A stretch of DNA of 11,712 nt from an uncultured Campylobacter sp. (GTDB taxonomy: Bacteria; Campylobacterota; Campylobacteria; Campylobacterales; Campylobacteraceae), in assembly GCA_938036585.1 (NCBI GenBank), contig CALHQN010000237.1, forward strand, positions 1 to 11,712. Reading direction: 5' to 3'. The notes beneath the pieces are model-generated. The model worked only from the letters and a program-made list of their open reading frames with translations. It searched no databases and was not told the DNA's origin. The position numbers and the translations under genes are program-made. Shown here one piece after another: positions 1 through 5,683 of the stretch; the stretch's first letter is position 1; the number at the start of each line of letters is the position of its first letter.

Positions 1-404
1 AAAAATTTTATCAAGTGCGTATAATTTTGGATCTATTTGTAGATCTTTTAGCCTCCAGATCGATTGCTTTTAGTGAGTTTTGTGAAATTTTGATCAAATC
101 CTGCTTTGAAATTTTAAAAAATATCTCGAGCTAGCGCAGAATGAACCCAGTAGGACGTTTGTGAGATAGATGAACAAAACATGCAGCGCGAATAAACAAA
201 GCCTGCGATATAGATGCACAAGTGCTCATAATACCGATTTATGGGTAATTACGGGTTTTGCATTAAAATTTCGCCTAAATCCTTACTCGTTAAATTTCAT
301 GCGCACAATTTTGCTATTTTCGGTCAAATTTTACCCAAGCTGTCGCTTCTTTTCGCTCGGCTAAATTTTACTTTGTTACCTAGATTTCGCCTCCGCTTTT
401 CCGG
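1..404. other. Intergenic stretch without a convincing intact gene
   Basis: This stretch is AT-rich and holds scattered AAATTTTA words. A frame on the plus strand from 170 to 364 is open for 64 codons, but it has no ribosome binding site, a composition unlike a folded protein and no recognisable motif, so I do not call it. The only trace of coding content is a short minus-strand segment near the left edge, listed separately as a possible remnant. I see no tRNA, no strong hairpin followed by a T tract and no clear promoter. Confidence 0.6.
6..130 (-). pseudogene. Possible C-terminal remnant, adenosine deaminase-like
   Basis: Read on the minus strand, one frame is open from about 130 down to tandem stops near position 6. 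It would encode a tail containing SKQDLIKISQNSLKAIDLEA. That pattern (charged helix, then NS plus small residues, then a charged end) resembles the C-terminus of adenosine deaminase-type proteins. Just upstream in the same frame (131-133) is a TAG. No catalytic region of that family is visible in any minus-strand frame between 130 and 404, so if the resemblance is real this is a decayed fragment and not a gene end. A chance open frame is a serious alternative. An overlapping plus-strand frame is also open from position 3 to about 137. Confidence 0.2.
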
Positions 405-872
405 TTAAAATTTTATCCAAAATGCGGCAAGCTCATAGCCGCGGGGCTTGCCCAACCCGCTGAAGCTTTCAAACGCAAGCGTAACGCCGCTGCTTAAACT
501 TAGCTCCAAACCATCATCCGTTGCGCGCTCGCGATACTCGATCCTCTCACGATTTAAAGCGCTTTTTACCGCCGCAAGACCGATGGGAGCGGGGTAGCCC
601 GATAATATCCAAGGCTCTATTTCGATTTGCTGCGCCCTGCTACCGCCGAAATTTAGAGGCTCGCTTCTAAAATGATCCGAAAAAATCATAAAAATTTCGC
701 CCCGAAAAAAGTGAAACTCAAAGGCGCCATATCTTAAAATTTCAGCTCCCGCACTCTTAAAGCTCGCGTCCGCAGGGCCGAACATCGAGGCGATCTGCGC
801 GCAGCTCAAGCCGCTTCCTACGCCTGCAAACTCGCCAGAGCGAAGAAATTTTAGCATATCGATTTTTAGCAT
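405..872 (-). CDS. Small orphan protein, immunity-like fold suspected
   Basis: The 155-residue protein starts at the ATG at 870-872, because AAAGGGG at 877-883 sits four bases before it; an upstream ATG at 911 has no such site. The protein is soluble, with no signal peptide or membrane segment. Residues 1-30 form a helix leading to a GLSCAQIASMFGPAD segment (21-35), followed by a strand-rich core RYGAFEFHFFRGEIFMIFSD (47-66). The C-terminal half has a YPAPIGL segment (93-99), a helix (101-111) and a strand pair around 113-135. The order 'short helix, GLS/GMT...I...FG.PD, YG..EF.F' is typical of small uncharacterised proteins that I associate with polymorphic-toxin immunity families. That link is by pattern only. 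No toxin gene lies next to it, and it stands alone between two non-coding regions. Function unknown. Confidence 0.75.
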   Translation of the reverse strand: MLKIDMLKFLRSGEFAGVGSGLSCAQIASMFGPADASFKSAGAEILRYGAFEFHFFRGEIFMIFSDHFRSEPLNFGGSRAQQIEIEPWILSGYPAPIGLAAVKSALNRERIEYRERATDDGLELSLSSGVTLAFESFSGLGKPRGYELAAFWIKF

Positions 873-1246
873 TTTACCCCTTTGGCGGCGTTTGAAAGAT
901 ACTGCGCGCAAGCAAAACCGTTAAATTTAGCGTCCGCGCCGCAAATAAGCAGGCAAGGCGAATCAAAAGCGCGCGGACGCATCTGCATTAAATTTTAATT
1001 CTTATGCGCGCTAAATTCTAATACCTCGTGATATAAGCAAATACGGACGCTGTCGCCGTAAACCCCTTTTCGTTTTATATCACGCCGTTTGCAAAGCGAC
1101 AGAGTGTGCGGATAAAATCTTTGCCAGGCAAAATTTCACTCCCGTGCGTCTGCACGGCAAAAAAAATAGCGCGGACAGAATTTTGCCGATAAGAGGGCAA
1201 AATTTACCGCCGCAGCGATCATAACCGCGCCAAAAAGCGTGAGCGG
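873..1246. other. Non-coding region rich in inverted repeats
   Basis: No open frame with a ribosome binding site is present. The region holds several perfect inverted repeats: CGTGATATAA (1027-1036) with TTATATCACG (1075-1084); CTGTCGC (1050-1056) with GCGACAG (1096-1102), interleaved with the first pair; CCGTGC/GCACGG (from 1142, loop of four bases); AATTTTGCC (1179-1187) with GGCAAAATT (1196-1204); and TAACCGC/GCGGTTA (1222-1228 with 1243-1249), which includes the lpxD stop codon. None is followed by a T tract in the direction of the flanking genes, so none is a textbook terminator. The region may hold a structured RNA or only decayed sequence. Confidence 0.5.
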
Positions 1247-2200
1247 TTAGCCCTGCTTTTTATCTCTAAAAAATCTAACGATCTTAGCCTGCAGCTTGAA
1301 CCACTCGCTAAGCTCCATTATAGGATGCCCTGCGTAGTTTTTGCCACCCGTTAGATCCTTGCTTATGCCGCCGCGCGCCGCGATCTGAGCGAAATCGCCC
1401 ACGCTTACGTGCCCGCCGCTGCCGCTCTGTCCGCCCATCACAACGTTGCGTCCGAGCGTCGTCGAGCCCGCAAGCCCCACCTGAGAGACGATGAGGCAGT
1501 TTTGCCCAAGCTCGCAGTTGTGCCCGATCTGAACGAGATTGTCGATCTTGCTGCCGCGCTTAACGATCGTAGAGCCGAACACCGCGCGATCGATCGTCGT
1601 GCACGCGCCGATCTCGACCTCGTCTTGCAGCACGACGTTGCCGTTGTGATAAATTTTAACGTGGTCGCCCGTTTTGGTATGCGCGTAGCCGAAGCCGTCG
1701 CTTCCGATGACGGCGTTTGCGTGGATTATGCAGCGCTCGCCGATGATCGCGTCATTGTAGATGACGGCGTTTGCGTGGATCACGCAGCCGTCTCCGATAT
1801 GCACGTCATCACCGATATACGCGCCGCTTAAAATGACGCAATCCTCGCCGATCGTGGAATTTACGCCGATATGCACGCCCTGCCCGATCTGTGCGCTGGT
1901 AGCGATCTTTGCGGGCGCACCTTTGCGAATGAGGGGTCTAGCGAAATGCGCGCTTAAGATCGCAAAGGCTAGATGCGGGTTTTCGCACTCCAGCGCTCGC
2001 ACGCCGTTTGGAACCGCGGTGCCGCACTTTACCAATACGGCCGCCGCTTTGGTGGCGGATAAAAATTTCTCGTTTTTGTCGCTATCGCAGTAGCTCAGCT
2101 CGCTTTCGTTTGCGTTTTGAAGCGAATTTATCGCGGCGATCTCCGAGTCCGCTCCGCTAAGCTCTATATTTAAAATTTCGGTAATTTTGGATAATTTCAT
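1247..2200 (-). CDS. lpxD: UDP-3-O-acylglucosamine N-acyltransferase
   Basis: LpxD transfers a hydroxyacyl chain from acyl carrier protein to the 2-amino group of the UDP-sugar precursor of lipid A, in the cytoplasm. The 317-residue product has the family layout. An N-terminal uridine-binding domain (about 1-95) is followed by a left-handed parallel beta-helix of hexapeptide repeats (about 98-270, e.g. IGEDCVILSGAYIGDDVHIG), and a C-terminal helix (295-317) ends in FFRDKK. H227 in the IGHNC motif matches the catalytic base. GSDGFGYA (167-173) and the GGQSGSGGH loop (257-264) are typical of LpxD. AAAGGAG lies just before the ATG. It follows ilvH by 31 bases on the same strand and probably shares its transcript, an order I recall from C. 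jejuni. The two pathways are unrelated, so linkage is positional. In Campylobacter the acceptor may be the diamino sugar variant; this cannot be read here. Confidence 0.95.
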   Translation of the reverse strand: MKLSKITEILNIELSGADSEIAAINSLQNANESELSYCDSDKNEKFLSATKAAAVLVKCGTAVPNGVRALECENPHLAFAILSAHFARPLIRKGAPAKIATSAQIGQGVHIGVNSTIGEDCVILSGAYIGDDVHIGDGCVIHANAVIYNDAIIGERCIIHANAVIGSDGFGYAHTKTGDHVKIYHNGNVVLQDEVEIGACTTIDRAVFGSTIVKRGSKIDNLVQIGHNCELGQNCLIVSQVGLAGSTTLGRNVVMGGQSGSGGHVSVGDFAQIAARGGISKDLTGGKNYAGHPIMELSEWFKLQAKIVRFFRDKKQG

Positions 2201-2231
2201 TTGCGCTCCTTTGATTAAATTTTATCGCCGC

Positions 2232-2702
2232 TTACATATCCAGCGCGACGCTGCCGCCGCGGACGACGTCTATCGGATTGTATTTTTTTATCGTCTTTAA
2301 AAATCCGTCGATGCGGTCTGCGTCGTCGCACGCCATGATGACGATCTTGCTGTCATCACTGTTTGCGATGCTGCCGTTGTATGCTTTTAAAACCGCATCA
2401 AGCCCCGCTAAATTTTCACCCAGCGCGATCTTTACCAAAACCATCTCCTTTTCGACGAATTTTGCATCATCGATGACCTTGTAGACGGGGATCAGCTTAT
2501 GAAGCTGCTTAGTGATCTGCTCTATGACGCGCTCATCGCCCGAAGTAACGATGCTAAGGCGCGATAGACCGGTATTTGGGATCGGCGCGACGGTGAGGGT
2601 GTCGATATTATAGCCGCGCCCCGCAAAAAGCCCCGAGATCCGCGACAAAACGCCGTGCTCGTCGGTAACGACGACCGATATTACTCTTCTTATGCTATTC
2701 AT
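2232..2702 (-). CDS. ilvH: Acetolactate synthase small (regulatory) subunit
   Basis: IlvH activates the catalytic subunit and confers feedback inhibition by valine. The 156-residue protein has the usual two parts. An ACT domain occupies about 4-78, with DEHGVLSRISGLFAGRGYNI (14-33) forming the glycine-rich effector-binding loop and first helix. The C-terminal small-subunit domain (about 82-156) ends in DVVRGG near the C-terminus. Length is normal for the bacterial family. The start codon lies two bases after the ilvB stop (2705), so the subunits are almost certainly translationally coupled and made in balance. Nothing is truncated. The effector loop residues look standard, so valine sensitivity is expected, though not demonstrated. 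Confidence 0.95.
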   Translation of the reverse strand: MNSIRRVISVVVTDEHGVLSRISGLFAGRGYNIDTLTVAPIPNTGLSRLSIVTSGDERVIEQITKQLHKLIPVYKVIDDAKFVEKEMVLVKIALGENLAGLDAVLKAYNGSIANSDDSKIVIMACDDADRIDGFLKTIKKYNPIDVVRGGSVALDM

Positions 2703-2704
2703 CT

Positions 2705-4399
2705 TTACGACTCCTGCTCAAAAATCATATTATAAAGCGCGCCGCCTGCGGGCACCATCGGCCAGACGTTTTCGAAGCGATCGATCTTAGCCTCGATGAC
2801 GCTTACCTTTTTACTCGCAAGAGCCTGCTTCAGCGCATCTTCAAATTCCGCTTTTGTGCTAACGCTAAAGCCCACGCCGCCGAAACCCTCGACAATTTTT
2901 ACAAAATCTGGCTGCGAGCTAAGATCGGTCGATGAGAAACGCTGCCCGTAAAACAGGCTCTGCCACTGCCGCACCATGCCTAAGAAATTGTTATTTAATA
3001 CGATATTTACGACGTTTAGACCGCTCGCGCTCGCAGTCATCAGCTCTTGGATATTCATCAAAATCGAGCCGTCGCCGCTGAAATTTATAACCGGTCTATC
3101 TTCCGCATAGGCCTTCGCGCCCAATGCTGCGGGCAGGCCATATCCCATCGTGCCCTGCCCTCCGCTACTTAGCAGAGTGCGCGGCTTGCAAAACGGATAA
3201 AACTGCGCGACCCACATCTGATGCTGACCCACGTCCGTAGCGATGATAGCGTCCTCACCCGCGATTTTTGCGGTACTTTGGATAACCCGCTGCGGCTTTA
3301 AAATTTCATCGCTGTCGTTAAATTTGAGCGGGTGAATTTCGTCGTATTTGCAGATTAGCTCGCGCCACTGCTCGAAATTTTGAGGGCTGACCTCGTTTTT
3401 AATACGCGGCAGCATCTCCTCTAGCACCGATTTCACATCGCCCACGATCGGATAATCCGCGTTTATGATCTTTGAGATCGAGCTAGGATCGATATCGACG
3501 TGGATGATCTTTGCGTTTTTGCCGAATTCGCTAAGCTTTCCGGTGACGCGATCGTCAAATCTCGCGCCCAAGCAGATTATCAGATCCGACTCGCTAAGCG
3601 CCATATTTGCGGCGTAGCTACCGTGCATACCGACCATGCCGAGGCGGTTTTTATCATCGCTTCGCATAGCCCCCAGCGCCATAAGGGTTTCAACGACCGG
3701 GATCTGCGCAAACTCGCTAAACTCGCGCACCAGCTCGCTTGCACCCGCGCTGATGACGCCGCCGCCGATGTAGAGGATAGGCTTTTTGCAGCTTGCGATT
3801 AACTCAACGGCTTTTTTGATCTGTTTAGAATTGCCCTTATAGTTCGGCTTATAAGTCTGCATCTTGATTTCGCTAGGATATTCAAAAACGCCCAACTTTG
3901 CCGTCACGTCCTTCGGCACATCGACATGCACGGGCCCCGGTCTGCCGCTGCGAGCGATATAAAAGGCCTCTTTTAAAATTCTAGGCAGCTCTTCGATCGT
4001 TTTTACCAGATAGTTGTGCTTGACGCAAGGGCGTGAAATTCCGATCGCATCGATCTCTTGAAAGGCGTCGGTGCCGATAAGCGAGGTCGCCACCTGCCCG
4101 CTGATAAGCACGATCGGGATACTATCGCTATACGCCGTAGCAAGCCCCGTAAGCGCGTTCGTAAATCCAGGACCGCTTGTGACGAACGCCACGCCGACCT
4201 TGCCGCTAGCGCGCGCGTATCCGTCCGCAGCCATCGCCGCGGCCTGCTCGTGGCGCACCAAAATGTGTCTGAAGTATTTTTGTTTGTAAATTTCATCATA
4301 AATGTTTAGCGCCGCACCTCCAGGGTAGCCGAAAACCACCTCGACCCCCTCCTGCCGCAACGCCTCCACGATCATCTGCGATCCGCTAATTTCTTTCAT
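2705..4399 (-). CDS. ilvB: Acetolactate synthase large (catalytic) subunit
   Basis: This thiamine diphosphate enzyme joins two pyruvates to 2-acetolactate, or pyruvate and 2-oxobutyrate to acetohydroxybutyrate, the first common step to valine, leucine and isoleucine. The 564 residues show all three domains. The N-terminal pyrimidine-binding domain has GYPGGA (24-29) and the catalytic glutamate E51 in RHEQAA. The central FAD-associated domain runs about 190-330. The C-terminal cofactor domain has GDGS (442-445), the metal-binding NNN (469-471), and FLGMVRQWQ including W479, which lines the substrate channel. AGGA seven bases before the ATG and a TATAAT box at 4433-4438 fit a promoter directly upstream, with a leader of only about 27 bases, too short for a leader-peptide attenuator. 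It is the first gene of ilvB-ilvH-lpxD. Also called ilvI in related genomes; the sequence alone does not choose between the names. Confidence 0.97.
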   Translation of the reverse strand: MKEISGSQMIVEALRQEGVEVVFGYPGGAALNIYDEIYKQKYFRHILVRHEQAAAMAADGYARASGKVGVAFVTSGPGFTNALTGLATAYSDSIPIVLISGQVATSLIGTDAFQEIDAIGISRPCVKHNYLVKTIEELPRILKEAFYIARSGRPGPVHVDVPKDVTAKLGVFEYPSEIKMQTYKPNYKGNSKQIKKAVELIASCKKPILYIGGGVISAGASELVREFSEFAQIPVVETLMALGAMRSDDKNRLGMVGMHGSYAANMALSESDLIICLGARFDDRVTGKLSEFGKNAKIIHVDIDPSSISKIINADYPIVGDVKSVLEEMLPRIKNEVSPQNFEQWRELICKYDEIHPLKFNDSDEILKPQRVIQSTAKIAGEDAIIATDVGQHQMWVAQFYPFCKPRTLLSSGGQGTMGYGLPAALGAKAYAEDRPVINFSGDGSILMNIQELMTASASGLNVVNIVLNNNFLGMVRQWQSLFYGQRFSSTDLSSQPDFVKIVEGFGGVGFSVSTKAEFEDALKQALASKKVSVIEAKIDRFENVWPMVPAGGALYNMIFEQES

Positions 4400-4432
4400 A
4401 CGCCCATCCTGTTTCGTTGGAATAATTTTGTG

Positions 4433-4438
4433 ATTATA
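4433..4438 (-). promoter_or_regulatory. Probable -10 box for ilvB-ilvH-lpxD
   Basis: The minus strand reads TATAAT here, 34 bases before the ilvB start codon, inside an AT-rich run. No -35 hexamer is evident, which is normal for the main sigma factor of Campylobacter. Transcription would start near 4426. No operator-like repeat is obvious beside it. Confidence 0.5.
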
Positions 4439-4439
4439 T

Positions 4440-4857
4440 TATTTTGTATATAAATTTTACGAATTTAAGGCGATGGATCTAGTGAAATTTTAAATTTAAT
4501 GACGGAATAGGCGAAGCGAAATTTCTAAATTTAACGATGGTAGAAAAGTAAAATTTTAAAATTTAGCCATAAACTTAAAACGGACGGGATTTTCATATTT
4601 AAAATTTTAAGGCGTAGGGTTTTATCACGACAAAACGCGGCGCATCGGTTTTAACGCAGAACTTTAGCTTGAAATTTTGTCATGCGAGGCTTGAATTAAA
4701 TTTACAAAATCTTTTGGAATTTTATCGTAGCGCGAAGCAATACCTGCGTAAATTTTAAATTCCATCGCTACGAAATTTTAAAATTTAGCCGTAAATTTAG
4801 GACGGGCGGAATCTCGATTATAAAATTCCGCCCGCGTAAAATTAATTTTTAAAAACC
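4440..4857. repeat. Non-coding stretch with diverged AT-rich repeats
   Basis: No gene is seen in this stretch. It contains related copies of one sequence: an 18-base identity AAATTTTAAAATTTAGCC at 4551-4568 and 4773-4790, each continuing into a similar, imperfectly matching tail (TAAA..TTA then GGACGG or GGACGGGCGG). A further degenerate version, GATGG followed by an AAATTTTAAATTTA word, lies around 4472-4500. There is also a perfect inverted repeat TCGTAGCG (4725-4732) with CGCTACGA (4766-4773). The same AAATTTAGCC core recurs near the right end of the window. This looks like a dispersed intergenic repeat family of the genome; no transposase or target duplication was seen. Confidence 0.5.
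4803..4834 (-). terminator. Strong hairpin downstream of the polyproline protein gene
   Basis: A perfect ten-base-pair stem CGGGCGGAAT (4803-4812) with ATTCCGCCCG (4825-4834) closes a twelve-base loop. It lies 24 bases beyond the stop codon of the minus-strand gene ending at 4858 and upstream of the ilvB promoter, where a transcript end is expected. The downstream flank on the minus strand is TCCTAAATTT, so the T tract is weak. Termination is likely, but a 3'-end stabilising or processing hairpin is also possible. Confidence 0.5.
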
Positions 4858-5571
4858 CTATTGCACACCGACGCTAACGCAGTCGCCGCTTTGCGGATCG
4901 CAGTTACCGGAGCTTGTGGTGCTGCTGGATCTTTTCGAGCGGATCGTTCCCATATGCATAGGCACCGGAACATTGCGGCGCGAGCTTCCGCCAATCTCGC
5001 TATCGCTCATACCGCTAGAACTTCTTTGACGAGAATAATCATCGCGAGGAGGCGGTGGCGGAGGAGGCGGTTTTATCCCTCCGTGAGGTGGTGGAGGTGG
5101 AGGAGGCATCATACCACCAGGAGGCGGAGGTGGCGGAGGTGGCAGCATACCGCCGCGTCTATCATATCCTCGTGGAGGAGGAGGCGGAAAAGTACCGGTT
5201 TCGGTAATCGTGATGCCGTTTCCGTAATTTTCCACGCGTCTGTAAGTAGAGCCTCCGTAAACCGTGCGGGTGCGGGTCTTTTCGACCACGACTATATCGC
5301 GATCTGGTTTCACCAGTTGCTGAACATTAGCTCTAGCAGACAGATCAAAGCTTTGTTGTAGTTTGGTGGTATCATAGCCCGCAAAGCCATTGATGCTATT
5401 TAACTCATCAACACTTGAAATTTCGCGCTTTTGGCGGTATTGCATAAGCATATCCGCCCTACCCGCATCAAGTCCGCCGATCGTCATCAGCTCGTAGCGA
5501 CTAGCTTCGTTTATATTGATTTTTGCCAAGGCAAGGCTCGCCAAAAGAGCCAAAATCACTAAATTTTTCAT
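4858..5571 (-). CDS. Exported helix-hairpin-helix protein with polyproline tracts
   Basis: The start is the ATG at 5569-5571: AGGAG at 5577-5581 lies five bases upstream, whereas the in-frame GTG at 5575-5577 overlaps that site. The 237-residue product begins with a signal peptide ending in LALA (about 1-16). Residues 17-76 are a ComEA-like helix-hairpin-helix domain (ININEAS, then IGGLDAGRADMLMQYR, then SINGF), a fold that usually binds DNA non-specifically. A basic, strand-rich linker follows (about 88-128). Next come four polyproline tracts of 5, 8, 7 and 8 prolines (129-133, 144-151, 156-162, 168-175) separated by GG-containing spacers, then a Ser/Arg-rich tail with two cysteines (224, 231) that could form a disulfide. 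It stands alone, divergent from pta. Periplasmic or secreted location is inferred. A competence role is possible but unproven, since ComEA itself is much shorter and lacks such a tail. Confidence 0.85.
   Translation of the reverse strand: MKNLVILALLASLALAKININEASRYELMTIGGLDAGRADMLMQYRQKREISSVDELNSINGFAGYDTTKLQQSFDLSARANVQQLVKPDRDIVVVEKTRTRTVYGGSTYRRVENYGNGITITETGTFPPPPPRGYDRRGGMLPPPPPPPPGGMMPPPPPPPHGGIKPPPPPPPPRDDYSRQRSSSGMSDSEIGGSSRRNVPVPMHMGTIRSKRSSSTTSSGNCDPQSGDCVSVGVQ
5047..5187 (-). repeat. Polyproline-encoding GGA/GGT/GGC-rich DNA repeat
   Basis: On the plus strand this segment is a run of GGAGGCGG/GGTGGAGG-type words. Read from the minus strand it gives four blocks of 5-8 proline codons separated by short Gly-, Met- and Arg-containing spacers. 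Codons for proline are mixed (CCT, CCA, CCG, CCC), so the tracts are degenerate at the DNA level and not a pure triplet repeat. Their translation should depend on elongation factor P. Confidence 0.8.
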
Positions 5572-5598
5572 AGCCACTCCTTTGTTGAAAGTTGCCGA

Positions 5599-5617
5599 AT
5601 TCTAAACCCCCATTATA
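5599..5617 (-). promoter_or_regulatory. Candidate -10 boxes for the polyproline protein gene
   Basis: Two alternatives are seen on the minus strand: TATAAT at 5612-5617 and TAGAAT at 5599-5604. The second continues into TCGGCAA exactly as the -10 of the Met-rich peptide gene does (TATAATTCGGCAA there, TAGAATTCGGCAA here, one difference in 13). Either would give a short leader before the AGGAG at 5577-5581. Confidence 0.4.
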
Positions 5618-5646
5618 AATCTTTGATTAACACACAAGCAAAATTT

Positions 5647-5655
5647 TGCTACAAT
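5647..5655 (+). promoter_or_regulatory. Probable extended -10 promoter for pta-ackA
   Basis: TGCTACAAT reads as an extended -10 (TG, one base, then TACAAT), 28 bases before the pta ATG. AAGGA at 5672-5676 is the ribosome binding site. This promoter is back to back with the minus-strand promoter at 5599-5617, so the two transcripts diverge from a control region under 60 bases long. Confidence 0.5.
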
Positions 5656-5683
5656 TGCCCATCTTATTTAAAAGGACCGATCA

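Noticed and set aside
74..95. Second TTCAC-type regulator box (GTGAG-TTTT-GTGAA) at the left edge
   Set aside because: The spacing is four, not six, one half-site is imperfect, and no gene starts nearby.
170..364. Plus-strand open frame of 64 codons
   Set aside because: No ribosome binding site, no domain or signal peptide, and atypical composition; the region appears non-coding.
1142..1168. Rho-independent terminator (CCGTGC-GTCT-GCACGG followed by an A run)
   Set aside because: The run is A on the plus strand, so the T tract comes before the stem on the minus strand; no plus-strand gene ends here.
1409..2093. Plus-strand open frames of 140 and 110 codons opposite lpxD
   Set aside because: They are antisense shadows of the hexapeptide-repeat codons of lpxD; the translations are repetitive Ala/Asp/Val with no family features.
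5047..5187. CRISPR-like or tandem repeat array
   Set aside because: The regularity comes from proline codons in a coding frame; there are no uniform repeats with unique spacers.
4861..5361. Plus-strand open frame of 166 codons opposite the polyproline protein
   Set aside because: It reads as Arg/Trp-rich low complexity created by the GGAGG repeats and lacks a ribosome binding site. The minus-strand frame has a signal peptide, a recognisable domain and AGGAG.
5575..5577. GTG as start of the polyproline protein
   Set aside because: It overlaps the AGGAG ribosome binding site (5577-5581), leaving no spacing; the ATG at 5569-5571 is five bases downstream of it.
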